DNA from: Saturnia japonica
Lineage: Eukaryota; Arthropoda; Insecta; Lepidoptera; Saturniidae
Length of the DNA stretch: 64,000 nt
NCBI GenBank assembly: GCA_033032175.1
Contig: CM065321.1
Coordinates: 10,872,501 to 10,936,500, forward strand
Direction: 5' to 3'
Part shown: piece after piece, positions 10,985 through 23,000 of the stretch
How positions within the stretch are numbered: position 1 is the stretch's first letter
Layout of the letters: every line of letters begins with the position of its first letter
Program-made: the position numbers and the translations under genes
Notes under the pieces: model-generated
Database searches by the model: none
What the model saw: the letters and a program-made list of their open reading frames with translations, nothing else
Told to the model about the DNA's origin: nothing

Positions 10985-11709
10985 ACTTCCAGTTAAAATT
11001 TTAAAATTCATACCGCATTGTATTATAGCCTATATCTTGGGAAAGGGTTATAGGCCATATATCTTCCCCCTACGACCCAAAAAAGAAGCAGAGTAGTAGG
11101 TAACCATGAAAGTCAAGCAATATGACAAATTGTAGGCAAGTACGGCTAGTTAGTCGAAGTAAGAGTGAAATGCTATACGAATGTAACCGTGGGGCACACC
11201 TAGTTATATATATAATATATATATTTTTAAATGTAGGCATTAAAATAATTTGCGACGTCCGTATAAGGTGGTGTAAAAATGGTTATAAACTACTGTCTTC
11301 TATATTACGTTATGAGTCCAGTTTCTATATATCTGGTAGTTTATAATTTACAAAATATATGTAGAAACAATATTTGCATCGCTTTACTAGATAATGCATT
11401 TCATACACTCTGGAATCAATTACTTATTGAGGTGTGGAAACCAATAAATGGCAGGCTCTGGAGTAATAAACATAATAAGATCATCAGAAGCCCTTTGCTG
11501 TTGCGAAAAGTAATGCTATAAACCTTTACTTAGTTATTAATATAGTAGAATTGTAGCGAATAATGCAGCCTGAAAGAAGTTACGTAAAGATTAATTTAGC
11601 ATATCTAGAAGTCTGATCGTTGTTATTAGTTATAATAAACGAAGCAATTAAATATATTAAAAGTTCACAAAATCTTTTAAGACAGTCGCTACAATCCGTA
11701 TTTATTGTA
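10985..11709. repeat. Right part of segmental duplication, copy A
   Basis: This non-coding segment matches 39395-40175 from AAAATTCATACCGCATTG to CGCTACAATCCGTAT. Small indels separate the copies. The 74- and 80-codon frames in it are not conserved between the copies and are discounted. Confidence 0.7.
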
Positions 11710-11878
11710 TTAGGTCGGGGAAAAAGTGTTTTCGCATAACGTAGGTATAAACTTCTTATAAAAATTCTGTGGCTGTACTATTTGTATGTGGCGCGTTATG
11801 GTAACATTAAAAAGAAAAAAAGAAAAAGAAAAAAGTTATTTCCCGCTATTTTTCATTTTTTTTTCTTTCTATAAAAAT

Positions 11879-12027
11879 GAGTCAATTTATTGAAGAAATT
11901 CGATACATTTTCAAATATTATTACAAAAAAGGCAAAAATGCAACCCAAGGAGCGAAAGAAATTTGTGATATTTATGGACCTAATGCAGTTTCAGTAAGAG
12001 GAGTACATAGTTGGATCAAACGTTCAA
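11879..12027 (+). pseudogene. Mariner transposase N-terminal fragment, left arm
   Basis: From the ATG at 11879 the frame reads MSQFIEEIRYIFKYYYKKG and on through GAKEICDIYG..AVSVRGVHSWIKR, the paired-like helix-turn-helix start of mariner transposases. It then breaks at the junction with the oppositely oriented right arm. About 48 codons remain. Confidence 0.65.
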
Positions 12028-12420
12028 ATGAGTACACGGTTCATTAAGTTTCTTTCAGTGAGTTCGTGTGGTACCCAAATATCGCGCTTTTTGGTATAGC
12101 CAGCTTTCTTCAAATGTGTTAAAATTATTTTGTGGTCAATTTCCAGTTCTTCAGCTACACTGTAACTACTGAAAAATCGATCTTGCTCCACTTTTTCAAA
12201 AATGGCGTCCATTTTATTCGTAACAGGGCGACCAGAGCGAGAGGCATCTTTAACATCAAAATTTCCGGACTGAAAACGTTTGAACTAACTTTGTGCTACT
12301 CTTACTGACTCTGCATTAGGTCCATCAAACATCACAAATTTTTTCCGCTGCTTGAGTTGCATTTTTGGCTTTTAGTAATATATTTTAAAATGTATCGAAA
12401 TTCTTCATTAGATTCATGCA
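12024..12420 (-). pseudogene. Mariner transposase N-terminal fragment, right arm
   Basis: The minus strand reads MHESNEEFRYILKY near 12420. It continues after frame breaks through SGNFDVKDASRSGRPVTNKMDAIFEKVEQDR, in shifted frames, to KAGYTKKRDIWVPHELTERN. This is about the first 125 codons of the transposase, with no catalytic Asp present. The last 62 codons are open (12024-12212). Confidence 0.65.
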
Positions 12421-12751
12421 TTTTTACAATAAGAAAAACAAATGAAAAATAGCGAGAAACAAGTTTTTTCTTTTTATTTTTTCTTTTTAATATAACCAAA
12501 ACCAGCCAGATACAAATATTGCAACGAAATAAAAAAATTTCAAGGTTTTTATAACAACAAAACACTTTTTCCCCGACCTTTTATATTGCGAGGTTGACAT
12601 AAATAATGGCTTGCTGGAACCTAACAGGTCACGACAATTTTGTCCGACTGCTTAGGTGCGTCCGTTCTGAGATCAGTCGCTATATATTTAGTATCAAGCG
12701 AGGTGGTAGGAATCAGTACTTCTGTTATAATAATAATGTTCAATGCCAATG

Positions 12752-13345
12752 AAATTAAAATGGCACTACCCCTGAGGTACCCTATTTCCAACAAAAAAGG
12801 AATCAACCAAATAGGTTCATAAACATAGAAGTTAAGGCTGAACGTCAATAAATAAAATGTATTCGAATTGAGAACCCCATCCTTTTTTGATGTTGGTTAA
12901 TAAAAGTGACAGTGAAGCTATGATATTTTATAATAAGTAGATACGGCATTGATGCTCTTTACATGCCATCGTGAATGGTGGGCAATTGCCCTCAGTTCAC
13001 TTTTATCTTTTTTGACAAAATTTCCGCCTTACGCTATGATTTACTATCTTTTTTGTTTCAAAAGGCTGGTAACAAAATTTATAACGTTTTAAAATTGCTT
13101 TTAGTAAGATTATAACGCATCTATTGATAAAACTTTATTGCAGTGAAGCGACAGTGGCGTGTTTGTTTCTATACCCCTGAATTTATAAATATGTTTTAAA
13201 ATTATTCTCGAAACATTAATCCCAAATGTTTAATAATTTGAAAATGTAAGAGTTTAGTAGGTAATAAAGCGCCCAACTGAAACATGATAGTTAAGCCAAT
13301 AAACATTATCTCCCGAGTGCAGTCTTTAGTATAAGACGTCGTATC
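12752..13345. repeat. Duplicated non-coding segment (partner 56752-57486), empty-site copy
   Basis: The match runs from GTTCATAAACATAGAAGTTA near 12813 through CTTTACATGCCATCGTGAAT to TAGTCTTTAGTATAA at 13340. This copy lacks the 185-bp MITE present in its partner: TAGATACGGCATTGATG here corresponds to the split site there. No coding content is seen. The first part is a dispersed repeat with other copies near 34050, 38190 and 54550. Confidence 0.7.
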
Positions 13346-14170
13346 CAAACCAATTTCAGAGTTCTTTGAACAATAAAGACTTTTGTGGAACTTTAATCAG
13401 TTGTAATAGTTCGGATTGGGGTACGTACGTACGTAAACGTTTCCCGTAAGTTCAATGAACGAAAGTTCAAACTTCTATTTCAACTAGTAGTATTGTAGGT
13501 AAAGAATTTTAACAAAGGATCATAAAAGAATATTCAAAAACTAAAACTAAACTAATATTCAAAATTTTGCCACGAAAATAAATAAAAAGTCGTTCCAATG
13601 TTTTTATTCATGTACTAGGTGGTACCCGCGACTTCGTCTGCGTATTATTGGATATACGCAGACTGCTATCGGAACGCGACAAACCAAAAAAATCATAGAA
13701 GGGTTTATCATTGTGTATATGGTATTGGAATTATAATATGCCAATATGAATCCAACAAATTAACCGTCCCAATAAAACTTCAGAAAATAATTTAAATCAA
13801 CGTTATTGTACCGCGTTGCAAGAAGGTTTTTTGAAAAACGTGAAACCCCTTTTATTACTTACCTAAAGCATAAAGATGAATTTTCACCTCCTTCATTTGA
13901 GACAATATAGATTCTTCATAACAACTTTCATCCCCAATTTCACCCCTTCAAGTTTACATAAGTCCTTCTCCATGGTCCAATATATCTCTTTACCTACATC
14001 CATTACAATTGGTTTGAAGTTTGTCAAAAAGTCTGAAGGTTGCGTGTTTATATCAAATCGGGGTCATCAGATGTGGGATAACACAATAAAAGAATTCACT
14101 CGTAGCAAAACTGTATAACCCAGATCATTTACAATAGATATATCAATATCAATAAATCAACAAACCAATT
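13346..14170. other. Gene-free stretch with a diverged interspersed repeat
   Basis: From 13615 a repeat head reads GTGGTACCCGCGACTTCGTC and continues with a GCAGACTG..GACAAACCAAAA block. That block is also found near 15585, 40830 and 58560. An 80-codon frame at 13876-14118 overlaps this repeat family and has no protein match I recognise. Nothing else is identified. Confidence 0.4.
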
Positions 14171-14173
14171 GGT

Positions 14174-14425
14174 GTGCCTTATGTAGGCTTAGGTTTAGAT
14201 TTGGGTTTAGGTTTAGGTTTAGGTTTGGGTTTAGGTTTGGATTTAGGTATGGGTTTAGGTTGGGATTTAGGTATGGTTTTAGGTTTGAGTTTAAGGTTTG
14301 GGTTTAGGTTTGGGTTTAGGTTTAGGTTTAGGTTTTGGTTTTGGTTTAGGTTTGGGTTTAGGTTTAGGTTTGGGATTGTGATTGGGATTAGGCTTAGGCT
14401 TAGGCTTAAGTTTAGGATTAGTTGA
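14174..14425 (+). repeat. TTTAGG/TTTGGG hexamer array, long copy
   Basis: About 240 bp of imperfect hexamers (GGTTTA, GGTTTG and GGATTT variants) run without interruption from 14189 to 14420. The period is six, so it differs from the five-base TTAGG of insect telomeres. Minus-strand frames through it encode Lys-Pro and Asn-Pro repeats, a by-product of the array. A short version is at 18252-18330, followed by the same unique sequence. Confidence 0.9.
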
Positions 14426-14934
14426 CGTAAACAATACAATAATCGTTCGAAAGCTAAAAGATATTGGGCTTTTGATAACATGCCGCTGAATTTGATGATA
14501 TGAAAGCATGGGGAAGGGTGAGGTGTAATCTCCATGTGAATGAAAAAGTGCGCAAACAAATAATTCCCTAGAAATTATTATTTCTATTTTATTGTTATGT
14601 CTGTCTAAGAGTTGTATATGAATTTTCAAGGAATAATTATTTGTTTTTGGCATTCGCCGATCACTGCAACGGCCCGTTTGCTTCGTTTTCTCGGCCCTTG
14701 CCTTATGATCACAGTTCAAACAATCTAACCAATTTTACCACAACGGAATAATTTTTTTAGGAGTAGGTTTAGATTTGAATTGATAACAGTGGTCAAGATA
14801 TAATATTAATTAGAACAAAATGTACCATATTTGTTATTCCAGGTCATAGATTATCTGTATGCCAAATTTTCTCTAAATCCGTTCCGCCGTTTTTGCGTGG
14901 TTGAGTAACAAACAGAAACTTTTTATTTATTATA

Positions 14935-17278
14935 CTAGCTGTGCCTCTCGGTTTCACCCGAGTTTTTATTCAACAACTACTGCGCCGCCAACGCGACGGA
15001 CCCGTGTAGTCTATCATAATTGATATCACTTCCCGCAAGTACAAATTATTTAATTTTTCATTTTCTCCTGAACTATGTGTCCTAATTACATACTATAAAA
15101 AGAAAAATTTAAATTGTCTTTATGATGAAATAACTTTGTTCGTAAGGATTAATATGATAAGCCTAAAAATAAAGCTCAAAATCAATTTTTAATCTTCAAC
15201 ATAAAAAACTCGCAAAATACCTTATTGTGGCTTATGCTATTAAGAAATAGGCATATGTTATCGGAGACTTTTTTAGATATATTAAAGAACAATATTTTTG
15301 TAGAATATTATATTTACGTATCACCAACCATTACGCCCGCGCATACGGATAAATTAGTTCGGGAAGACTTCGACTTACTTAATCAATCAATAATTAAAAT
15401 CAATATTTAAGGCTAGCTGAGAGGTTTAGCTTAGTTCCAGGTAGCTTATACTATTCTTCGTAAATCTGGCTATCATATACCAAAATAATTTTTCGAATCC
15501 GACTGCTACCAGTTGTCCAGAGATTACCATGTTTAAACAAACAAACAAAAAAACTCGTCCGCTATACTAATTTATTAACAGTATAGATATACACGGACTG
15601 ACCTCGGAACACGACAAACCAAAAGAAAATCATACATGTGTTTAACACTATGTGTATGATGGTCGCGATCCCTACCACCCCGCTATATTACTGTATATAC
15701 ACTGACTAATCTCTGAACACGATAAACCAAAAGAAAATTATAGATGGTTTTTTTCTTTCTCACTGACTATACTGTTAGCCTAAGGGGCCCTAAAGAAATA
15801 GAGCCAGTTATGGCTATCACAGCTTCACCAGGCTTGGGGGCGAACGCTTAAGGCATTCAGCCGCGAAAGCATGAGCAACATGCGCACAAAGGTGCCAAAG
15901 TAGCCGGACGTCGGCTTGGGCTATTACCGCGATTGTGAAAAGGTCGAGAACTGACTAATTGCCTATCTGTAGAAAATTCGAGCTAAACTAACGCATACAT
16001 ATAACATGTCCCTGCCTCATGCGAGAAAGGAATGAACATGTGTATGTGTATTTAGTATTCTGGAAACATGATCGAAAGTAACTATCGTAAAAAAAGAAAA
16101 AAAAGGTCACTTACAGAATTTATGCACTTATGTGGTGTGCACGTATGTATGTACATATTGTGTGTAATGATGTGTGTAGGTAGCTACGTATTTGCAGGTG
16201 CAGTGTCACCTGTATTGTGCGAGTGGCTGCATGACTCAAGGGTTCTACACCGAGGGAACGGACCTAGGCTTGAGTTGCCGTAAGAGAGGGAGGACATGAC
16301 GGTTTTGCGGGAGCGAAATTAGCCGCCCGTCCCCTGCGGAGGGAACGGTGGTTTGGCGAGCGTGGGCGCGAGAACGCTTTGTTTGGAGAGACGGTGGAGT
16401 AGTATTTGTTTATTTCCTCGATCTTATAAACGGGCTCGGTGAAGATATTCGCGACCGGAGTTGTTCGCGTGGGATGTTCGGTTTTGGGGTTTAAGTCGCG
16501 GCAGCTTTCACCAACAGATTCACGTGATTCGTAGCTGTGTCGAAGTACGATCGCGTAAGATATTTAATATACCATTCGACCAACGTACCAAGGGGCTTTG
16601 TTAATTTTACGTAAGAATCGGGTTTGGAGGATTTGGAATTTGTTAATGTTGATCTTTGACGTATGTGCGAATGTAGCGCAGCTTATATGTCATGATAGGA
16701 CGGACATATGTTTTGTATAATGTAAGCTTATGTCTCACGAACATTTTTCTTAGTATCAAGGAGTGCGGTCTATGTGTATTGTAAATCACCCTTATTTTTT
16801 AAAACACGAACACTGTTAGTTCTTCTTAAAAGCATAAATATGAATTTTCATAAACCTAAATTGAGAAATAGTGGGTTTTCATACAAAATTTCATCCCTTA
16901 TTTGACCCCTTCATGTTTTATCTTTGCGCCATAAGGTACCCTATGTCCGCCTCCAAGGTCCAATATATTTCTATTTATCAAAATTGGTTTAACGGGTTCT
17001 TCGTACAAACCTTCATCCCCTATTTCACCTGTTAAAGTTTTATTTTCACCACATAAGGTAACCAAAGTCTTTCTCCAAATTCCTACATATCTCTATATAA
17101 TAATTAGATTCTTTATACGAACTTTCACCCCCCCTTTAACCCCTTCCAATTTTATTTCCAAAAGTAGCCTATGACCTTCCTCAACCAAAGTTCTTCAAAA
17201 TTGGTTCAGCGGTCTAGGCTTGAAAATGCAAAAGACGGGACAGACAGAATTACTTTCCCATTTATAATATTAGTAGGT
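14935..17278 (+). repeat. Interspersed repeat with CTAGCTGTGCC head and ATTAGTAGG tail
   Basis: It starts at ACTAGCTGTGCCTCTCGG and ends at TTTATAATATTAGTAGG, the typical end points of a very common lepidopteran repeat. It is interrupted by a Jockey fragment (15747-16767). The sequence between carries several diverged tail units (CATAAATATGAATTTTCAT blocks). There is no coding capacity. A related copy lies at 40230-41364. Confidence 0.6.
15747..16767 (-). mobile_element. 5'-truncated Jockey-type element, decayed 3' part
   Basis: The minus strand carries the same 3' UTR as the Jockey element at 31298-32807. Matching blocks are ACTGACTATACTGTTAGCC with the adjoining T-run (its poly-A, 15747-15765), the CACACCGAGG segment near 16247, and the coding end near 16300-16767. 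The coding part is full of small changes and gives no long frame. It sits inside the 14935-17278 repeat, and the sequence on both sides rejoins when compared with 40960-41000. Confidence 0.7.
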
Positions 17279-18251
17279 ATGGATTATTCAATTCATTATG
17301 CAGTCATTTTCTATGGTGTCATTTACCAATTAAAATGCTAACAGTAAATTGTTACCCAATAGCAAAATAACGGCAACAGTTTATAATAATAAATTTTTGA
17401 AATGAATTCTCTTTCCCTATATACCTGTAATAAATTCACTCTCTCTATATCTTTCTATGTTTCTCTATAATAACTTATACTTTAGTAAGGTAAAAATTAC
17501 AAAAGATCGACTGTTGTGGTTCCCTTTTAATTTTCTATTTTAGGAATTGTTACATTGTTAATACAAATGCGAAAGTGAATCGAAAAAATCAATTTTTGAG
17601 AGATCAATCTTTTAGACATCGATTTTTTGGAAATTGATTCATTAGAGTTCGATTCGCATCAATCTTTTTCGAAATGAATTGCCATCCCTAGCAGTGGCAC
17701 AGCTATATTCAACTGACAATAATCCATCATATGCTGACCCCCTTTTAATATGATTTATCACATAGATCTGAGGTTAACTTATATTGAAAATTTGCAATTT
17801 TTTAAACTCTTCATTTTTTGACTTTATGAAAGGTTTCGATCATCATCGTTTTACAAATCATAATATACAGATAACTAAAATTTCAGTCAATTCAATTGAA
17901 GAGCTATTTTATAGCATTTTTACCAAAAAAATGTTCGTCGTGATTTTTTAAATTGATATAACTTTTTTATTTATAAACTTATTGAACTAAAATAAACACT
18001 AAATGTTAAGTTAACCTTACCAGAATATATTAGTGAAAACCGTTTCCAAATTAGTTATGCCGTTTCTGAGATTAGCACGCACAAAGTTGGCAAACAGACA
18101 AACAGACAAAAATTCTAACAATCATAGTTTTGGGTTCTCCTGCGTTGATAGAGACCCCCAATAATTGTTTTTCTTATATATCTTTTATGTACAGACATCG
18201 ATCAGTTACGTTTTTATTATATTTATAGATATAGATTTATAGGAAAATTCG
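17279..18251 (+). repeat. Repeat family C, copy 1
   Basis: The element opens with TATGGATTATTCAATTCATT and ends with TTTATAGATATAGATTTATAGG. Inside it carries GACCCCCTTTTAATATGATTT and GCAAACAGACAAACAGAC. Copies are at 23490-24975 (very similar) and 41365-42330 (more diverged). No reading frame or inverted repeat is seen. The 3' end resembles non-LTR retroelement tails, but the class is undecided. Confidence 0.65.
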
Positions 18252-19142
18252 TTAGGTTTAGGTTTGGGTTTAGGTTTAGGTTTGGCATTGTGATTGGGAT
18301 TAGGCTTAGGCTTAGGCTTAAGTTTAGGATTAGTTGACGTAAACAATACAATAATCGTTCGAAAGCTAAAAGATATTGGGCTTTTGATAACATGCCTCTG
18401 AATTTGATGATATGAAAGCATGGGGGAGGGTGAGGTGTAATCTCCATGTGAATGAAAAAGTGCGCAAACAAATAATTCCTAGAAATTATTATTTCTATTT
18501 TATTGTTATGTCTGTCTAAGAGTTGTATATGAATTTTCAAAGAATAATTATTTGTTTTTGGCATTCGCCGATCACTGCAACGGCCCGTTTGCTTCGTTTT
18601 CTCGGCTCTTGCCTTATGATCACAGTTCAAACAATCTAACCAATTTTACCACAACGGAATAATTTTTTTAGAAGTAGGCTTAGATTTGCATTGATAACAG
18701 TGGTCAAGACATAAAATTAATTAGAACAAAATGTACTATATTTGTTATTCCAGGTCATAGATTATCTGTATGCCAAATTTTCTCTAAATCCGTTCCGCCG
18801 TTTTTGCGTGGTTGAATAACAAACAGACACTTTTTATTTATTGTACTAGCTGTGCCCCTCGGTTTCACCCGAGTTTTTATCCAACAACTACCGCGCCGCC
18901 AACGCGACGGACCCGTGTAGTCTATCATAATTGATATCACTTCCCGCAAGTACAAATTATTTAATTTTTCATTTTCTCCTGAACTATGTGTCCTAATTAC
19001 ATACTATAAAAAGAAAAATTTAAATTGTCTTTATGATGAAATAACTTTGTTCGTAAGGATTAATATGATAAGCCTAAAAATAAAGCTCAAAATCAATTTT
19101 TAATCTTCAACATAAAAACTCGCAAAATACCTTATTGTGGCT

Positions 19143-19564
19143 TGTTAGCGCCTAATGTTTTATCAATAGCATTTAAGTCAATTATTTATGTGGGGTACTT
19201 TCATTATTAGTTTTTTCTTTTTATTATTTTTTCGCTGCACCGCACACTACGCAGTCTATGATTGACCACCGCCGCCGCGAGTCAATATATCTAAATTATA
19301 TTAATCCCGCTTGTTGGAGTTGCTTGTGCACGCTGCACGACATCCAGCTGGTCCACTACTATCGAAGCCGCAAATCTGAGGAATTGGCCGAGAAGAAGCG
19401 CTGCCAGGCTGAAGCTGCAGAATACCACATAAAGGTGATCGTAGAATAAGCGGTGCAGCTGTTTCTTACTTATCCAGTTTCAAGGTAACTCTTTCTTACA
19501 TATTCCTAACTCTCCCCGCTCGTGGATTAGCGACCCTCTATATTGCTTAGTTGACGCGTCCACA
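19143..19564 (+). repeat. Putative 5' LTR of a BEL/Pao element
   Basis: The segment starts TGTTAGCGCC exactly where the paralogous sequence at 15235 continues uninterrupted, which fixes the insertion edge. It ends ...GTCCACA just before a TTTGGTCCTTCGAGCCGG block, a position typical of a BEL/Pao primer-binding site. Length is about 422 bp. No partner LTR exists in the window because the element is 3'-truncated, so the inner edge is an inference. Confidence 0.6.
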
Positions 19565-19565
19565 T

Positions 19566-19591
19566 TTTTTTTGGTCCTTCGAGCCGGATGG
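19566..19591 (+). promoter_or_regulatory. Putative primer-binding region of the BEL/Pao element
   Basis: TTTGGTCCTTCGAGCCGG follows the inferred LTR end directly, and I know this pattern from insect BEL/Pao elements. The tRNA used was not determined. Confidence 0.45.
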
Positions 19592-20098
19592 TTCTTTCTA
19601 AATCTTTCTAACCGCACATTCTTTCTGGCTTTGAGCCCTATACCGCATTTCTCCTCATTTTCCCCGCTTTCTTAATAATTTTATAGTATTTTCCGCATTC
19701 ATGTAGTATTAAAAAACTACCTATACTACCCCTCAAGTTCAACGTTAGTATTATTTTCCCACATACATCTTTGTTACATCACCCATATTGGAGTATTAAA
19801 ATCCTATTTTACTTGCTTTCATAATACTTATACACATATTAAGTATTTGATATTTGTATTTAAGTGTCTATAGTGCAATTATTTCGGATATTTCACTTCC
19901 TAAAAGCAAAATAATTCATACAAAACATTTTATTTATTTTTAATCTCTTGTGAAGGTATTCCCGCTAACTACGCCACGCATCACTCAATCGTTCCGTGCG
20001 CTCATGTTTTTATGAGCCAGTTGCATTGTATGTTGCAGTCACTAGTGAGAATTTCGTAACATTGAAATAGTACAAAACTTGTAACATTTTTAGTAATC

Positions 20099-23000
20099 AT
20101 GTCGTCAAAAGGTGACATGGATGATGACTTTGAAAGTTCATTTAATCTTAATGAGATTAAATTGAAACAGTTAATTGGTAAACGAGATGCCATTTTTGCT
20201 CGTATGCAAACTATTTACGATCACGCCTTAAATGCTTTCAAAGATGAAATCTCGCAACAAATGTTCCTTTACAATATCGCCTCTTTAGATGGTTTACGCT
20301 CAGAATATAATAAAATTATTGACACAGTTAATGAAACGCAATTAATATTAAATCCTACCGCCTCAGTTAATTATCAAAGCTTTTCGGCTTTTGAAGATTT
20401 GTATTGCCGCAGCAAACATGTAGCTCAAAAATTAATAGCTGATAAGAAACATATTGTACCTGAAACAAGATGTGGAACGTCAAAAAGGTCAATACGTTTG
20501 CCTGAATTGGACTTAGTCGGATTTAGTGGTGACCCTTTAAAGTGGTCCTTATTTTACGAATCTTTTAAACGCACGATTCATGAAAATCCAGATATTACGG
20601 ATAATGAACGCATTCAATATCTCATAGGGAAGCTGTCAGGTAGGGCACTATCAGTATGTTCAGGTATAACACCAAATGGTGAAAATTATCAACTAATTTG
20701 GAGAACGCTTGTTAACAAATTTAATGACAAACGCAGCTTAGCCAACGTTTACTTGGATCAAATGTTTGAATTTAAGTCATTTAATGCCGCAACATCCAAA
20801 AACTTAGATTTATTTTTGGAAAAATTCTGTACCGCAGTGTCAAGTCTCAAATCGCTCAATATTCAAAACTTATCTGATTTTATGTTTCTTTATTTAGCTT
20901 TAAATAAAATCGATACAGAAACTGCAAGAGCGTTTGAAATGTCAAATCGCAGTACATCGTTACCTATGTACGATGACTTAGTTTCATTTTTACGTGATCA
21001 GGCAAAAATCCTAGAGCGTACCGTTCCCACTTCAACTACTACACAGCGTTGCCGCACTGAACGCGCGCTCAAGCACACTGCTACCGCTAGCGCTAGGCCT
21101 ACTCACGTATTTCTAACCGCGTCGAGTTTGAAGGCATGCTCATTGTGTAAACGAACTAATCATTATCACTTGTTCAAATGCACAGATTTTTATAATTTAT
21201 CTATCGAAGATAAATATAACTTCATTAAACAGCATAATGGTTGTACGAATTGTTTAAGTGTTTCTCATAATAGTTCCGCCTGTAAATCAACTTATAATTG
21301 TAGATATTGCAATTACAAACATCATTCGCTATTATGTCGTAAACAAACAGCGCGTGGTACAATTGCGCCCGCGCAGCCGCCACCATTGGATGGCTCGATG
21401 TTCGCTTCTCGGCCACCTCCAATATCACCCGCCCGCTTCTCCGCGCAACCATCGCAGACGCCTAGTCTCGACTCACCTCACTATTCTAGTACTAACGCTC
21501 CGCAGTCCGCTTTAACACAACATGTTTCGTTGTGCAACGTTCGCTCGAGTTCGTATAACAATACGACTTGTTTATTAGGCACGGTCCAAGTCTACTCTAA
21601 AGATTTGAATGGTCGTATGCAATCCGTTCGCGCCCTTATAGACCCGGGTTCACAAAACAATTTTATTACTTTGCAATTATGTAATAAACTTAATTTAAAT
21701 TTTAATAAAATGACTCGCGCCGTTGTTAAGGGCATAGGTTCCGCACCTAATCCTATCAAGGGAGAAACATCTTTAGTTTTATATTCCCGATTAGATAAAA
21801 ACGTTTCGTTACCGCTCAACACTTATATTATTAACCGCATTACCGATAAATTGCCCGTGGTAAATATCGATTCTTTTTCTTTACCGCACTTAAATAATGT
21901 CCCGCTTGCTGATGCCGATTTTAATAAACCTGGAGAAATTGATATTCTCATTGGTGCACCGCTATTTTCTGAAATTTTACTTTCTAACCACATAAAAGGC
22001 CCGCCAGGAACGCCAACTGGTTTTGAAACTATATTTGGCTACATAATAATAGGTAACGCCTCTGTCAATAATGATTACAATCAGAGTTCTCTCTCTTTAT
22101 GTTCGGTTGTAGATCATGAACCACCGTTAGAACAAACTTTACAGAAATTTTGGCAACTTGAAGAAGTTTCATATAAACCAACTTTAAATCTTGCCGCTCG
22201 CGAATGTGAAGAAATATTTGCAAATAATATTAAGAGAGATGATACAGGCCGCTATTGTGTTCGCTTACCCTTCGCTCGCGATCCCGCTGTGTTAGGTAAT
22301 TCATATCAAATCGCTAAACGCCGCTTCTTGTCACTCGAACGCAAGTTTTGTTGTCAGCCTCAGTTACAGGTTGAATATCACGCCATAATAACAGAGTATT
22401 TAGAAAAAGAGTACATATCTATAGTAAACGATGATAATTATTTATCTGGTTATTATATCCCGCACCACGCAGTGACTCGTCTTGATAAGACCACTACTAA
22501 GTGGCGTATGGTTATGGACGCTAGCTCAAAAACGGATTCTGGAATTTCTTTAAATGAAATACTTCACACTGGTGAAAATCTTCAAAATGATTTGTTTTCA
22601 ATTTTACTCGAATTTCGTTTTTATAAAATAGCTTTAACCGCGGATGTGAAACAAATGTATCTTCAAATTTTCGTTCAAACGAGTGATAGGATTTTTCAGA
22701 AATTTTTATACCGCCCTGACCCTACGGGTCCTCTAAACACCTATCAATTTAACCGCGTATGTTTCGGTCTGCGTAGCAGTCCTTTTTTAGCGTTGCGCGT
22801 CATACGACAGCTATGCGATGATGAGCGCGCTCGCTATCCTCTTGCAGCTACTGTTGTAGAAAATAACAGATACACAGACGACATCTGCTATTCTATATCC
22901 AGTATTTCTGATTGTCTACAGCTCAGATGTGACCTCCGCGATCTCTTTAAAGCCGGGGGCTTTGAGCTTGGAAAGTGGTCGAGCAACACGCCTGAGTTGC

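Larger units (their letters stand above)
1676..11709. repeat. Segmental duplication, copy A (partner 35106-40175)
   Basis: Stretches at 1676-3700, 3960-4770, 5630-5908 and 10985-11709 match 35106-37200, 37366-38110, 38728-38997 and 39395-40175 in the same order and orientation. The left edge starts at AATAAAAGAAAATAAATATG in both copies. The right edge is cut here by the fold-back mariner at 11712. Between 5909 and 10984 copy A has about 5 kb with no counterpart in copy B, which has only about 0.4 kb there. The block includes the peritrophin gene. Confidence 0.85.
11712..12579. mobile_element. Fold-back mariner: two 5' halves joined head-out
   Basis: Both ends carry the same terminus (AGGTCGGGGAAAAAGTGTTTT at 11712-11732, and its complement at 12559-12579). 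The similarity goes far beyond a TIR. The left arm on the plus strand and the right arm on the minus strand each continue through the same 5' UTR-like sequence into the N-terminus of a mariner transposase (EIRYI..YY at about 11901 plus and about 12402 minus). The left arm stops after about 48 codons. The right arm reaches WVPHELTERNLMNRVL. They meet near 12023-12028, and no 3' half or catalytic region remains. The arms differ noticeably, so they were not created by one recent inversion, or else are old. Confidence 0.75.
14174..18251. repeat. Composite tandem unit 1 (hexamer array, body, family C)
   Basis: The order is hexamer array, then a conserved 0.83-kb segment (14400-15235) shared with 18310-19142, then a repeat body (14935-17278, which takes in the last part of that segment) that runs from a CTAGCTGTGCC head to an ATTAGTAGG end, then family C (17279-18251). 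Unit 2 begins directly after it at 18252 with the same order but with a BEL/Pao fragment in place of most of the body. A more diverged body plus family C lies at 40230-42330. Confidence 0.7.

Noticed and set aside
11122..11521. Overlapping 74- and 80-codon frames in the duplicated block
   Set aside because: The corresponding region of copy B (39540-39840) breaks the frames, so they are not under coding constraint.
14185..14420. Interstitial telomere repeat
   Set aside because: The period is six bases with TTTAGG and TTTGGG variants, not the insect TTAGG pentamer. I report it as a microsatellite-like array.
14179..14719. Lys-Pro-rich minus-strand frames through the hexamer array (also 18206-18630)
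   Set aside because: The proline-lysine repeats are the reverse translation of the TTTAGG/TTTGGG array. The downstream parts have no protein motif and the two copies are not conserved as frames.
19258..19449. A 63-codon frame inside the BEL LTR
   Set aside because: It lies entirely within the putative LTR, has no protein-like motif I recognise, and LTRs do not normally encode proteins in BEL/Pao elements.
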